DNA of 64,000 nt, from NCBI RefSeq assembly GCF_044596045.1, contig NZ_CP138995.1, positions 2,852,001-2,916,000 of the forward strand. Reading direction: 5' to 3'. Under the pieces are notes generated by a model that was not told the DNA's origin, ran no database searches, and saw nothing but the letters and a program-made list of their open reading frames with translations. Of the stretch, positions 34,241 to 43,096 are shown piece by piece. Both the position numbers and the translations under genes were made by a program. The stretch comes from Flagellimonas sp947499585. Lineage in GTDB: Bacteria > Bacteroidota > Bacteroidia > Flavobacteriales > Flavobacteriaceae. The number at the start of each line of letters is the position of its first letter. The stretch's first letter is position 1.

Positions 34241-34751
34241 GGAACTTTTAAATGATATTACCACCTTCGTCTTTGATGTTGATGGTGTGTTTACTGATGG
34301 TTCAATTTTGATAACTACCCAGGGAGAAATGCTTCGCAAAATGAATGTTAAAGATGGTTATGCACTAAAAACTGCTTTGCAGAAAGGATATAAGGTCTGT
34401 ATCATTTCTGGTGGCACCAATGAAGGTGTCAAGGAGCGCTTAAAAGGGCTTGGAGTAACAGATATTTATTTGGGAGCCCATCATAAGCAAGACCCTTTGG
34501 AAGAGTATCTTGACATTTACAATATTGATGCTAAAAACGTTCTATATATGGGTGATGATCTCCCGGATATACCTCCTATGAAAATGGTGGCCCTTGCTAC
34601 CGCTCCGCAAAATGCGGTTGCAGAAGTGAAGGCTATTTCTGATTATGTTTCGCATAAAAATGGTGGTGAAGGCTGTGTACGTGATATCATAGAACAAGTA
34701 TTGAAAGTAAGAGGCGATTGGAACGATAATTATAGTGCCAAGAATGATTGA
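34224..34751 (+). CDS. KdsC-like HAD phosphatase (3-deoxy-D-manno-octulosonate 8-phosphate phosphatase family)
   Basis: A 175-residue HAD protein without a cap domain, as in KdsC. The nucleophile motif is FVFDVDGVFTDGS, motif II is IISGG, the lysine is in GAHHKQDPLE, and motif IV is YMGDDLPDIPPM. KdsC releases phosphate from Kdo-8-P for lipopolysaccharide. The KdsA, KdsB and KdsD genes are not in the window. Overlaps with both flanking genes indicate translational coupling. Confidence 0.87.
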   Translation: MKKNYKELLNDITTFVFDVDGVFTDGSILITTQGEMLRKMNVKDGYALKTALQKGYKVCIISGGTNEGVKERLKGLGVTDIYLGAHHKQDPLEEYLDIYNIDAKNVLYMGDDLPDIPPMKMVALATAPQNAVAEVKAISDYVSHKNGGEGCVRDIIEQVLKVRGDWNDNYSAKND

Positions 34752-35346
34752 ACCTAATCCTCTAAACGAAAAACTTAAAGGCTACAAGCTTATTTTAGGT
34801 TCTGCCTCCCCAAGAAGAAAAATGTTTTTAGAAGAAATGGGGTTAGATTTTGAGGTAATGCCAAAATCTATAGAAGAAGTCTACCCAGAAGAATTACAAG
34901 GAGAAAAAATATCTAGGTTTCTCGCTGAATTAAAAGCGACTCCATTTAAAGGTGAATTAAAGAAAAACGAGATTGTGCTCACTTCTGATACCGTAGTATG
35001 GTATAAAGGGATGTCTTTGGCCAAAGCCTCTAACAAAAAAGAAGCTTTTGATATGCTTCGCACATTATCAGGAGATTGGCACGAAGTGATTACCTCTGTT
35101 TGCCTTACCACACCAACAATCCAAAAAACGGTAAGTGCAACTACCTGGGTAAAACTTATGGATTTTACCGATGAAGAAATCGAACATTACATTGATATGT
35201 GTAAACCTTTCGATAAAGCAGGTGCCTATGGCATACAAGAATGGATCGGAATGGTGGGAATTTCTAAAATAAAAGGACCATATACTAACGTTGTTGGCTT
35301 ACCTACTCATTTAGTTTATAAAACGTTAATGGACATGGTTTCCTAA
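34744..35346 (+). CDS. maf: Maf-like nucleotide pyrophosphatase
   Basis: 200 residues. The Maf signature LILGSASPRRKMFLEEMG is near the N terminus, followed by VLTSDTVVW with the catalytic Asp and SGDWHEVITSV, and the closing YGIQEWIGM. These enzymes hydrolyse non-canonical or modified nucleoside triphosphates and were first named for septum inhibition. The frame opens with GTG at 34735, but ATG at 34744 overlaps the KdsC-like stop by eight bases and is preferred. Confidence 0.92.
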   Translation: MIEPNPLNEKLKGYKLILGSASPRRKMFLEEMGLDFEVMPKSIEEVYPEELQGEKISRFLAELKATPFKGELKKNEIVLTSDTVVWYKGMSLAKASNKKEAFDMLRTLSGDWHEVITSVCLTTPTIQKTVSATTWVKLMDFTDEEIEHYIDMCKPFDKAGAYGIQEWIGMVGISKIKGPYTNVVGLPTHLVYKTLMDMVS

Positions 35347-35382
35347 GCAGGGTTCCTTAATTTTACTAAAATTCCTTCCGTT

Positions 35383-36339
35383 ATGAAAAAACTATTCAAA
35401 ATAGAGTTTGCTATTGTATTGCTTTTAGTGATTTCTGTCACCTTAGTTTCTTGTGTTGAAAAAACGAAGGCCTCTAACAAAGAAATGGCTCTCAATACCG
35501 AAGAAGTATCTGAAAAAGTTGAAAGCCCAAAAAAGCAACTTTCTGAAGATTTTAAAAAATACTGGTATGCCGGTAATGCCGAAATCACTTCTTATAAATT
35601 AGAACAAGCCAGATATGGTGAAATTAGAGATGGGCATTCCGTACTCATATATGTTACTGAACCATTCTTGCCAGAAAAACAAGTAAAGGCCGACAGAGAT
35701 AATTCCAATAATATTCCTGTCCTAAAACTAAACACCACAAAAAAATACTTAACAGGCATTTATCCTTACTCTGTAATGAGCAGTACTTTCTACCCGGTTT
35801 ATGACAACCAACATGCAGTAAAAACAAGCCTGTCCATGCAAGAATGGTGTGGACACATGTATTCACAAATCAATAATAGGAAGCAATTTGAATTTATGTC
35901 CCACTCCTATTTTGAAAATGAAGCAGATCAAAACATAACATTGGAAAAAGATCTTCTGGAAAATGAAATATGGAACAAAATTAGAATCAATCCTAACGAT
36001 TTACCTGTTGGAAATTTAAAAATGATTCCATCTCTGGAGTACACAAGGTTAAGACATGTAGAACTTAAGGCTTACAATGTAAAAGCTGAGCTATCAAAAA
36101 AAGAAGGAATTAGTAGCTATACTTTGGTTTACCCAGATTTGGAAAGAAGCCTTAGTATTAATTTTACTTCTGAGTTCCCCTACGCAATCGAAAGTTGGTC
36201 CGAAGATTTTAAAAGTGGCTTTGGTCCAAAAGCAAAAATAATGACCACAAAGGCAACAAGGTTAAAATCTTTAAAGACAGCCTACTGGGGGCAGAACGGA
36301 AATGAGGATCTAATCTTAAGAGATAGCTTAGGGCTATAG
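35383..36339 (+). CDS. Lipoprotein downstream of Maf, function unknown
   Basis: 318 residues with a lipoprotein signal (MKKLFKIEFAIVLLLVISVTLVSC, lipobox LVSC). The mature protein is rich in beta strands, with KYWYAGNAEITSYKLEQARYG, MQEWCGHMYSQIN and FTSEFPYAIESW. There is no catalytic motif that I recognise. It is 36 bases after maf and probably shares its transcript. In databases this family has sometimes been called septum formation inhibitor Maf, but it has none of the Maf residues, so that name would be a neighbour-derived error (recollection, not checked). Confidence 0.7.
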   Translation: MKKLFKIEFAIVLLLVISVTLVSCVEKTKASNKEMALNTEEVSEKVESPKKQLSEDFKKYWYAGNAEITSYKLEQARYGEIRDGHSVLIYVTEPFLPEKQVKADRDNSNNIPVLKLNTTKKYLTGIYPYSVMSSTFYPVYDNQHAVKTSLSMQEWCGHMYSQINNRKQFEFMSHSYFENEADQNITLEKDLLENEIWNKIRINPNDLPVGNLKMIPSLEYTRLRHVELKAYNVKAELSKKEGISSYTLVYPDLERSLSINFTSEFPYAIESWSEDFKSGFGPKAKIMTTKATRLKSLKTAYWGQNGNEDLILRDSLGL

Positions 36340-36412
36340 TCTTACCGTTTTTGTTATAATCGCACCCTGTTAAAGATGTTCTAAATTGCATCCAGCGTGA
36401 TTTGAATCTTTC

Positions 36413-36420
36413 TATATTTG
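36413..36420 (+). promoter_or_regulatory. -7 element TATATTTG before the PIG-L deacetylase gene
   Basis: A TAnnTTTG match 23 bases upstream of the ATG at 36444. A TTG at 36386-36388 is 24 bases away, slightly too far for the usual spacing. The position supports the ATG at 36444 over the one at 36402, which lies upstream of this element. Confidence 0.5.
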
Positions 36421-36443
36421 GAGCAACCACTAAAAAACTTCCT

Positions 36444-38975
36444 ATGCGAAACTTTTGGGTCAGCGTTCTGACTTTAGCTACCGTTGTTTCAAACACCTAC
36501 GCCCAAAGGCCAAATAAACCTTCATCTACAGAAATACATCATAGCCTTCAAAAATTAAATTTTTTAGGTACGGCACTATATATTGCTGCCCATCCCGATG
36601 ATGAAAATACTAGATTGATTTCCTATTTGTCCAATCATGACAAGGCACGCACTGCTTACCTTTCCATTACGAGAGGTGATGGTGGTCAAAACTTGATTGG
36701 TTCAGAACTAAGGGAGCTTTTAGGCGTTTTAAGAACTCAAGAACTCTTGGCTGCCAGAAGAATTGATGGTGGAGAACAATGGTTTACACGCGCTAATGAT
36801 TTTGGGTACTCCAAACACCCTAACGAAACTTTGAAAATATGGGATAAAGAAAAGGTCTTGGGCGATGTTGTCTGGGCCATCAGAAACCTAAAACCCGATG
36901 TTATTATAAATCGGTTTGACCATAGAACTCCTGGTTCTACTCACGGGCATCATACTTCGTCGGCCATGTTGAGCATGGAGGCTTTTGATATGGCCAATAA
37001 CCAAAGTGCCTATCCAGAACAATTACAGCTTACCTCCACATGGCAACCAAAAAGAGTGTTTTTCAATACCTCTTGGTGGTTTTATGGTAGTCAAGAAAAT
37101 TTTGAAAAAGCAGACAAATCCAACATGTTGAAAATGGATATTGGTGTTTTCTATCCAGAACTTGGACTTTCCAACAATGAAATAGCATCAATGGCCAGCA
37201 GCCAACATTTATGTCAAGGTTTTGGTAGAGTAACTACAAGAGGTTCTCAAGATGAGTATGTAGAATTATTAAAAGGAGATTTACCAGCAAGTAACAATTT
37301 GTTTGATGGTATAAACACCACCTGGTCAAGAGTTGAAGGCGGTAAGGCCATAGGCGATATTTTATACAAAGTGGAAGAAGATTTTGATTTTACAAACCCT
37401 TCAACACATGTTCCAGAATTGGTCAAAGCATATCAGCTATTGCAAAACATAGAGGATGCACATTGGAAAGCTTTAAAATCTGAAGAATTAAAGTCACTCA
37501 TATTGGCATGCTCGGGACTGTATTTGGAAATTAGCGCTGAATCCGCATCCACTACACTAGGTAGTACCTCTAAACTTAATGTAGAAGCTTTAAACCGAAG
37601 CACACAAAATGTTACCCTGAAAGAAATCAAACTGATGGGTTCAGAAACAAACATGCTGCCCAAAAAGGTTTTATCAGAAAACAAGAAAGAAAACTTTAGC
37701 ATTGAATTCCCCGTTCCAGAAACAGCAATCATTTCCGGTCCGTACTGGTTAAAAGAACAAGGTAGTCTGGGCATGTATACGGTTAAAAGCCAAAAAATGA
37801 TTGGGAAGGCAGAAACGCCAAGTGCTTTCAATGCTCAATTCACGCTAGATTTTGATGGTGTTCAAATTAATTTTGAAAAGCCTGTTGTATACCGACATTC
37901 AAAACCAGACAGAGGGGAATTATACGAACCTTTTGTGGTGCTTCCGGAAGCAACTTCCAAAATAGAAGAAAAGGTTTTAATTTTTTCCGATTCCAAAACC
38001 AAAGATGTATTAGTAAGTGTAAAAGCTGGAAAAGATAGTGTTTCGGGTGAAATAGCATTGCAACATCCTTTGGGGTGGACGGTTTCTCCAAAAAGCAAAT
38101 CCTTTTCAATTACGCAAAAAGGACAGGAACAATCCGTTACTTTTAAAGTAACACCACCTGATACGGATAGCGAAGGCAAAATCTCTCCAATTATCACTAT
38201 TGCCAATAAGTCATATGACAAAGAGCTAGTGGAAATTGGTTATCAACATATTCCCAAACAATCTATCTTATTGCCTTCCGAGGCCAAGGTGGTTAGAATG
38301 AATATTCAAAAATCAGGAGAACATATTGGTTATATAGTTGGTGCAGGAGATAAAGTTCCAGAAAGTTTGAAGCAAATCGGATATCAAGTGCATATCATTG
38401 ATCCAAATGACATTCAAAAAGGGTCTTTGGACAAATATGATGCAGTAGTAGTTGGTATTAGAGCATATAATGTTGTAGAAGATTTAAAGTTTAAGCAGCC
38501 TATTTTGTTTGACTATGTTGAGCGTGGCGGAAATATGATAGTACAATACAATACGGCAGGTAGATGGTCCAAGCAATTTGAGAATATTGCTCCCTATAAC
38601 CTTACTTTATCAAGGGATAGAGTCACGGACGAGACAGCAGCTGTAAATATTATAGCAAACGATCATTCCCTTGTCAATTTCCCTAACACTATTAAGGAAA
38701 GTGATTTTAACGGATGGGTTCAAGAGAGAGGCTTATATTTTCCTAAGGAATGGAGTTCAGAGTTCACACCAATACTTTCAATGGGTGATGAAGGCGAAGA
38801 CCCAAAAGATGGTAGTCTTTTAGTGGCTCCACACGGAGAAGGTCATTACATTTATACAGGTTTAAGCTTTTTTAGGGAACTTCCTGCTGGTGTATCCGGA
38901 GCATACAAGCTTTTTGCAAATATGCTTTCCGTTGGAAAAAGTGAAGTAAAAACCGAGAGTGATGTCAAAGGATAA
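36444..38975 (+). CDS. Secreted PIG-L/LmbE-family deacetylase with GATase-like C-terminal domain
   Basis: 843 residues from the ATG at 36444, which gives a signal peptide (MRNFWVSVLTLATVVSNTYA). The zinc deacetylase domain (about 30-290) has IAAHPDDENTRLISYL, TRGDGGQNLIGSELRELLG and DHRTPGSTHGHHTSS. Beta-sandwich regions follow at about 340-600. A Rossmann-like segment at about 620-790 resembles the ThuA/GATase1-like domain (VVVGIRAYNVV, YVERGGNMIVQYNT, GEGHYIYTGLSFFRELPAG). It probably deacetylates an N-acetylated sugar or conjugate outside the cytoplasm. The microprotein and symporter genes follow directly. Confidence 0.85.
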   Translation: MRNFWVSVLTLATVVSNTYAQRPNKPSSTEIHHSLQKLNFLGTALYIAAHPDDENTRLISYLSNHDKARTAYLSITRGDGGQNLIGSELRELLGVLRTQELLAARRIDGGEQWFTRANDFGYSKHPNETLKIWDKEKVLGDVVWAIRNLKPDVIINRFDHRTPGSTHGHHTSSAMLSMEAFDMANNQSAYPEQLQLTSTWQPKRVFFNTSWWFYGSQENFEKADKSNMLKMDIGVFYPELGLSNNEIASMASSQHLCQGFGRVTTRGSQDEYVELLKGDLPASNNLFDGINTTWSRVEGGKAIGDILYKVEEDFDFTNPSTHVPELVKAYQLLQNIEDAHWKALKSEELKSLILACSGLYLEISAESASTTLGSTSKLNVEALNRSTQNVTLKEIKLMGSETNMLPKKVLSENKKENFSIEFPVPETAIISGPYWLKEQGSLGMYTVKSQKMIGKAETPSAFNAQFTLDFDGVQINFEKPVVYRHSKPDRGELYEPFVVLPEATSKIEEKVLIFSDSKTKDVLVSVKAGKDSVSGEIALQHPLGWTVSPKSKSFSITQKGQEQSVTFKVTPPDTDSEGKISPIITIANKSYDKELVEIGYQHIPKQSILLPSEAKVVRMNIQKSGEHIGYIVGAGDKVPESLKQIGYQVHIIDPNDIQKGSLDKYDAVVVGIRAYNVVEDLKFKQPILFDYVERGGNMIVQYNTAGRWSKQFENIAPYNLTLSRDRVTDETAAVNIIANDHSLVNFPNTIKESDFNGWVQERGLYFPKEWSSEFTPILSMGDEGEDPKDGSLLVAPHGEGHYIYTGLSFFRELPAGVSGAYKLFANMLSVGKSEVKTESDVKG

Positions 38976-38976
38976 C

Positions 38977-39078
38977 ATGGAAAATAGGCCTATTTGGAAG
39001 AAAGAGTATTCAATAGTGCTTCTGCTTAATTTTCTTTATATTTTGATTTTCTACTTCATAATGGTACTAAATAACTAA
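38977..39078 (+). CDS. 33-residue single-pass membrane microprotein
   Basis: A short frame ATG...TAA fits exactly between the PIG-L stop (38975) and the symporter start (39087). It encodes MENRPIWKKEYSIVLLLNFL and a further 13 residues ending MVLNN. The layout is a charged N terminus (RPIWKKEYS) and one hydrophobic helix of about 20 residues. One base separates it from the gene before and eight from the gene after. Its tight placement suggests a small partner subunit of the sodium:solute symporter, comparable in idea with small SSS-associated proteins such as those of DUF4212, although it is much shorter. No homologue is asserted. Confidence 0.55.
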   Translation: MENRPIWKKEYSIVLLLNFLYILIFYFIMVLNN

Positions 39079-39086
39079 AATTCTTA

Positions 39087-40793
39087 ATGGGCGTATTAGA
39101 TTGGATTGTTCTAGGCAGTGCACTATTATTTATTGTTGGATATGGGGTTTGGAAAACCCAAGGAAGTAAAAATGTAGATGATTATGTTCGCGGTGGCAAT
39201 GATGCCAAATGGTGGACAATAGGTCTATCCGTAATGGCCACTCAAGCCAGTGCTATTACTTTCCTATCCACTCCGGGACAAGCTTTTCATGATGGATTGG
39301 GTTTTGTGCAGTTCTACTTTGGATTACCATTGGCCATGATTGTTATTTGTTTGGTATTCATTCCTATTTATAAAAAACTAAAAGTTTTTACTGCATATGA
39401 GATGCTAGAAGGTAGATTCGATTTAAAAACCCGAACGCTTACGGCAATATTATTTTTAATTCAGAGAGGTTTAGCTGCAGGAATAACAATATTTGCACCT
39501 TCTATCATACTTTCCGCGGTATTAGGTTGGGATTTGCGCACATTGAACATCATCATTGGAGTTTTGGTTATCATCTATACGGTATCTGGAGGTACCAAGG
39601 CCGTTAGTGTGACGCAAAAACAACAAATGTTCATCATAATGGTGGGCATGTTCTTTGCTTTCTTTTTTATTCTTGGTTCCCTTCCAACAGGGGTATCTTT
39701 TGGAGAGGCCTTAAAAATTGCCGGGGCAAACGGAAAACTGGAGGTTTTAGATTTTAGTTTGGATACCAATAACAGATACACATTCTGGAGCGGTATAACT
39801 GGCGGATTCTTTCTAGCACTCGCCTATTTTGGAACAGACCAAAGTCAAGTACAGCGATATCTTTCCGGTAAATCTGTTCGTGAAAGTCAGCTAGGTCTTA
39901 TTTTCAATGGTGTTTTTAAAATTCCGATGCAGTTTTTCATATTATTGGTTGGCGCAATGGTGTTCGTTTTTTATCAGTATAACCCATCCCCTTTAAACTT
40001 CAACCCAGCTGCTACCCAAGCGGTTATGGAATCAGAATACTTAGGAGAATATAAAGCTTTGGAACAAGAACATTTAGTACTAGAGCAAGAGAAAAAAATG
40101 GCTCAAAATGCTTTTTCTGCTGCTCTGGAGTTGAAGGAATACAATGCAATTGAGCAAGCTAAGCAGGACATTTTAAAAATTAACCAGAGAGAAAGAGCAA
40201 GCAGAGATACAGCCAAAACTTTAATAGCAAAAGCCAGTGATACGGTAGAGACCAATGATAAGGATTATGTTTTCATTCACTTTATTTTGGATAACCTGCC
40301 TACTGGACTCATTGGGTTACTTTTAGCCGTTATTCTCTCCGCTGCCATGTCTTCCACTGCATCCGAACTAAATGCCCTTGGAACGATTACCGCCCTTGAT
40401 TTATATAGGAGAAACAAAAAAGAGAAAAAAGATGAGAAGCATTATGTTCTTGCAACCAAAGGATTTACACTGCTTTGGGGTATTGTAGCTATTTGCATAG
40501 CTTGCTTTGCCAATCTTTTTGACAACCTCATACAACTTGTAAATATTATTGGTTCCATCTTTTACGGCAATGTTCTGGGCATCTTCCTATTGGCATTCTT
40601 CTTCAAGTTCGTAAAAGGAAATGCTGTGTTTATAGCTGCACTGGTAACCCAAGTCATTGTAATTATTGGATGGTATATGGACTGGATGTCCTATCTATGG
40701 CTAAACGCATTTGGATGCATTTTGGTCATTTGCCTTGCAATGTTAATTGAAAGCTTCGATAGTTTTCTAAGTAAGCCTCCAATAAAGGCATAA
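39087..40793 (+). CDS. Sodium:solute symporter (SSS family)
   Basis: 568 residues with about 13 membrane helices. Family marks include the first-helix WIVLGSALLFIVGYGVW, WWTIGLSVMATQASAITFLSTPGQAF, TVSGGTKAVSVTQKQQ, and ILSAAMSSTASELNALGTITALDLYRR in the sodium-site helix. A long charged insert (about 315-385, LEQEHLVLEQEKKMAQ) is a cytoplasmic or periplasmic coiled coil. The transported solute is unknown; the deacetylase upstream suggests a sugar or amine product. A strong terminator follows. Confidence 0.92.
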   Translation: MGVLDWIVLGSALLFIVGYGVWKTQGSKNVDDYVRGGNDAKWWTIGLSVMATQASAITFLSTPGQAFHDGLGFVQFYFGLPLAMIVICLVFIPIYKKLKVFTAYEMLEGRFDLKTRTLTAILFLIQRGLAAGITIFAPSIILSAVLGWDLRTLNIIIGVLVIIYTVSGGTKAVSVTQKQQMFIIMVGMFFAFFFILGSLPTGVSFGEALKIAGANGKLEVLDFSLDTNNRYTFWSGITGGFFLALAYFGTDQSQVQRYLSGKSVRESQLGLIFNGVFKIPMQFFILLVGAMVFVFYQYNPSPLNFNPAATQAVMESEYLGEYKALEQEHLVLEQEKKMAQNAFSAALELKEYNAIEQAKQDILKINQRERASRDTAKTLIAKASDTVETNDKDYVFIHFILDNLPTGLIGLLLAVILSAAMSSTASELNALGTITALDLYRRNKKEKKDEKHYVLATKGFTLLWGIVAICIACFANLFDNLIQLVNIIGSIFYGNVLGIFLLAFFFKFVKGNAVFIAALVTQVIVIIGWYMDWMSYLWLNAFGCILVICLAMLIESFDSFLSKPPIKA

Positions 40794-40794
40794 A

Positions 40795-40821
40795 AAAACC
40801 CACGCTAGTAGCGTGGGTTTT
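40795..40821. terminator. Bidirectional terminator between the SSS symporter and DUF2911 genes
   Basis: AAACCCACGC, loop TAGTA, GCGTGGGTTT: a 10-bp perfect stem. A T run follows on the plus side and seven T on the minus side, serving two convergent genes. Confidence 0.9.
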
Positions 40822-40841
40822 CATTTTTTAAAAGAGAAGCC

Positions 40842-41687
40842 TTAAAGAGCTCCCCATTCTTTTAAAGAATCTTTGTTCATTTTAACATAGTCATCATTTC
40901 CTGCAGTTTCAGATGCAGCTAATGATTTTTTAGCAGTTTCAATAGCCGCTTTCTTATCCCCAGCCTTGGCATAAATCAAGGACTGCTGACGTAACTGCCA
41001 AAATCTTGGCTCTTCTGTCATGGACATTGCTTTTTCCATCCATTCTTTAGCTTTGGAAATATCTTTATCCGCATTTAAATAATAAACCGCTGCAGTATAA
41101 TAATCTCCTGCACTGGGTCCTGCCAATGTATTCTCAATATCCTTAAGAACAGTTGCATCAGAAGGAACAGTAAAAGGAACAGCTACATATGCCTTCTCCC
41201 ATAGAATTCCCAAGTTAGCTCCAGTACTTTTTAAATCATCAATAGTAATGGTAAATGTTTCTACCGGCATTGACATTGGATAAACTTGTACGGTAGTTTT
41301 CGCAACCACTTTACTATCATCCCATTCTTGTGGAGTTCCGCCTCCTTGAGTGTCAGTATAAAAGAATACTTCCCAGTTAGATTCACCTGGCTTTGTAAAA
41401 ACTGAATATGTACCAGCCTTAACTTCTTGATCAGCTATGGCAACATCAGTGCTAAAGCTAACTTTTGTGTATGCATTAGCTCCTGTTCTCCATAATTTAT
41501 TATAAGGAACCAAATCTCCAAAAATTGTTCTTCCGCGCATTGAAGGCCTTGAATAATCCACAGTAACATCAGTCAAGCCAACCGTTTGTTCCAATTTGGA
41601 AGAAGGGCTTGGGGCAGGGGTTGTAATCTGAGCTTCCACAGTAAGGGAAACAGATACAACGCATAGTAATAAGAGTAATTTTTTCAT
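40842..41687 (-). CDS. DUF2911 domain protein with C-terminal TPR-like repeats
   Basis: 281 residues with a signal peptide (MKKLLLLLCVVSVSLTVEA). DUF2911 covers about 25-180, with the conserved VDYSRPSMRGRTIFGDLVPYNKLWRTGANAYT. A helical region at about 185-281 resembles one or two TPR units (AKEWMEKAMSM, DKKAAIETAKKSLAASE). It is a common periplasmic protein of Bacteroidota with no known activity. It converges on the SSS gene. Confidence 0.9.
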   Translation of the reverse strand: MKKLLLLLCVVSVSLTVEAQITTPAPSPSSKLEQTVGLTDVTVDYSRPSMRGRTIFGDLVPYNKLWRTGANAYTKVSFSTDVAIADQEVKAGTYSVFTKPGESNWEVFFYTDTQGGGTPQEWDDSKVVAKTTVQVYPMSMPVETFTITIDDLKSTGANLGILWEKAYVAVPFTVPSDATVLKDIENTLAGPSAGDYYTAAVYYLNADKDISKAKEWMEKAMSMTEEPRFWQLRQQSLIYAKAGDKKAAIETAKKSLAASETAGNDDYVKMNKDSLKEWGAL

Positions 41688-41879
41688 TAGAAAGTGTTTT
41701 AGATTTGTTAGTGCAACAAAACTAAATATAAAGGGATGTTAGGATTGTTAAGAAACCCTTAAAAGAGTGGTCCATCTTAAGGCAGGTTATAACACTTTGT
41801 TTGGTTTGAAAAAGACTTACGAGGAGAAGGCAATCTATTTTGTTTAATATTTTATGTTTTTTGTTAAACAATTTGAAAG

Positions 41880-41887
41880 TATCTTTG
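41880..41887 (+). promoter_or_regulatory. -7 element TATCTTTG of the SRPBCC-SDR-photolyase operon
   Basis: A TAnnTTTG match 14 bases upstream of the ATG at 41902. A TTG at 41861-41863 is 16 bases upstream, shorter than the usual 19-20. Confidence 0.55.
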
Positions 41888-41901
41888 TAAAAAATTCTTA
41901 G

Positions 41902-42399
41902 ATGAAATTATATCAGCTCCACTCAACCCAAGTATTGCCTATATCCAAACAAGAAGCATGGAATTTCTTGTCTAGTCCTAAAAACTTGAAGGTAATTACA
42001 CCGGATCACATGGGGTTTCATATATTATCCGGAGCCGATAAACCAATGTTCTCAGGGCAAATCATTCAATACATCGTAAAACCATTTCCTTTCTTCAATA
42101 CAAAATGGGTAACTGAAATTACACACGTGGCCCAAGGTGATTATTTTGTTGATGAACAGCGTTTTGGTCCTTATGCCTTGTGGCACCACAAGCATTTTCT
42201 TAAAGAAGTAGAAGGAGGAGTGCTTATGGAAGACATTATAGACTACAAACTTCCTTTCGGTATTTTGGGTCAGTTGGCCTATCCAATCGTAGTCAAAAAA
42301 CAACTGCGGGAAATTTTCAAATACAGGGAGCAAAAATTAATTGAGCTTTTTGGAGAAGTTGAGGGTAAATCAAATACGCTCGAATTAAAATCAATTTAG
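41902..42399 (+). CDS. SRPBCC-fold ligand-binding protein
   Basis: 165 residues, a single START/Bet v 1-like helix-grip domain (LPISKQEAWNFLSSPKNLKVITP at the start, DIIDYKLPFGILGQLAYPIVVKKQLREIF at the end). No signal peptide is present, so it is cytosolic. It starts an operon with an SDR enzyme (4-base gap) and a photolyase. The same three-gene order is, to my recollection, frequent in Flavobacteriaceae and suggests a light-linked function; the ligand is unknown. Confidence 0.85.
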   Translation: MKLYQLHSTQVLPISKQEAWNFLSSPKNLKVITPDHMGFHILSGADKPMFSGQIIQYIVKPFPFFNTKWVTEITHVAQGDYFVDEQRFGPYALWHHKHFLKEVEGGVLMEDIIDYKLPFGILGQLAYPIVVKKQLREIFKYREQKLIELFGEVEGKSNTLELKSI

Positions 42400-42403
42400 A
42401 AGA

Positions 42404-43096
42404 ATGAAAAAGAATATTTTACTAATTGGCGGATCGCACGGTATTGGTTTTGAAATGACTAAAAGTCTTGTAGAAGAAAACAATGTCTATGTTGCTTCAA
42501 GAACCAATGAAGAATTAGGAAATCTAGATGTACACCACATCCTTTTTGATGCCACTACGGATTCTTTGAATGAAACTCAACTTCCTGATGAAATTCACGG
42601 TTTTGCTTACTGCCCTGGTAGTATCAATTTAAAACCTTTTAAAATGTTATCAGTTGATACCTTTAAAGAGGACATGGATTTGAACTTCTTTTCTCTTATA
42701 AATGTGGTCAAAACAATACTTCCTAAAATGGCGGAAGGTTCCAGTATGGTGTTTTTTAGTACTGTTGCAGTAGGTACTGGAATGCCATTTCATACAAGTG
42801 TTGCAGCGGCAAAAGGTGCTATTGAAGGCTTTTCCAAGTCAATGGCGGCAGAGTATGCTCCAAAAATACGCGTAAATACCATTGCACCTTCCCTAGTAGA
42901 TACACCACTTGCAAAACGTTTGCTCAATAACGATAAGAAAAAGGAATTAATGTCAGAAAGGCATCCCTTAAAAAGATATGGAGAAACAGCAGATATTGCC
43001 AACTTAGCGGTATTCTTGCTAAGCGAAAAGAGTACATGGATTACTGGGCAAGTTTTAGGAGTTGATGGCGGAATGTCCACTTTGAACGTAAATTAA
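42404..43096 (+). CDS. Short-chain dehydrogenase/reductase (SDR)
   Basis: 230 residues, classical SDR with some changes. The cofactor motif is LIGGSHGIGFEM near residue 6, the usual NNAG motif is replaced by AYCPGS, and the catalytic Ser lies in VFFSTVAVG. The usual YxxxK tyrosine appears altered (FHTSVAAAKGAIEG, with His or Thr where Tyr is expected, but Lys kept). VNTIAPSLVDTPLA and ITGQVLGVDGGMS complete the fold. The altered Tyr makes the catalytic role uncertain. It overlaps the photolyase start by one base (TAATG). Confidence 0.85.
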   Translation: MKKNILLIGGSHGIGFEMTKSLVEENNVYVASRTNEELGNLDVHHILFDATTDSLNETQLPDEIHGFAYCPGSINLKPFKMLSVDTFKEDMDLNFFSLINVVKTILPKMAEGSSMVFFSTVAVGTGMPFHTSVAAAKGAIEGFSKSMAAEYAPKIRVNTIAPSLVDTPLAKRLLNNDKKKELMSERHPLKRYGETADIANLAVFLLSEKSTWITGQVLGVDGGMSTLNVN

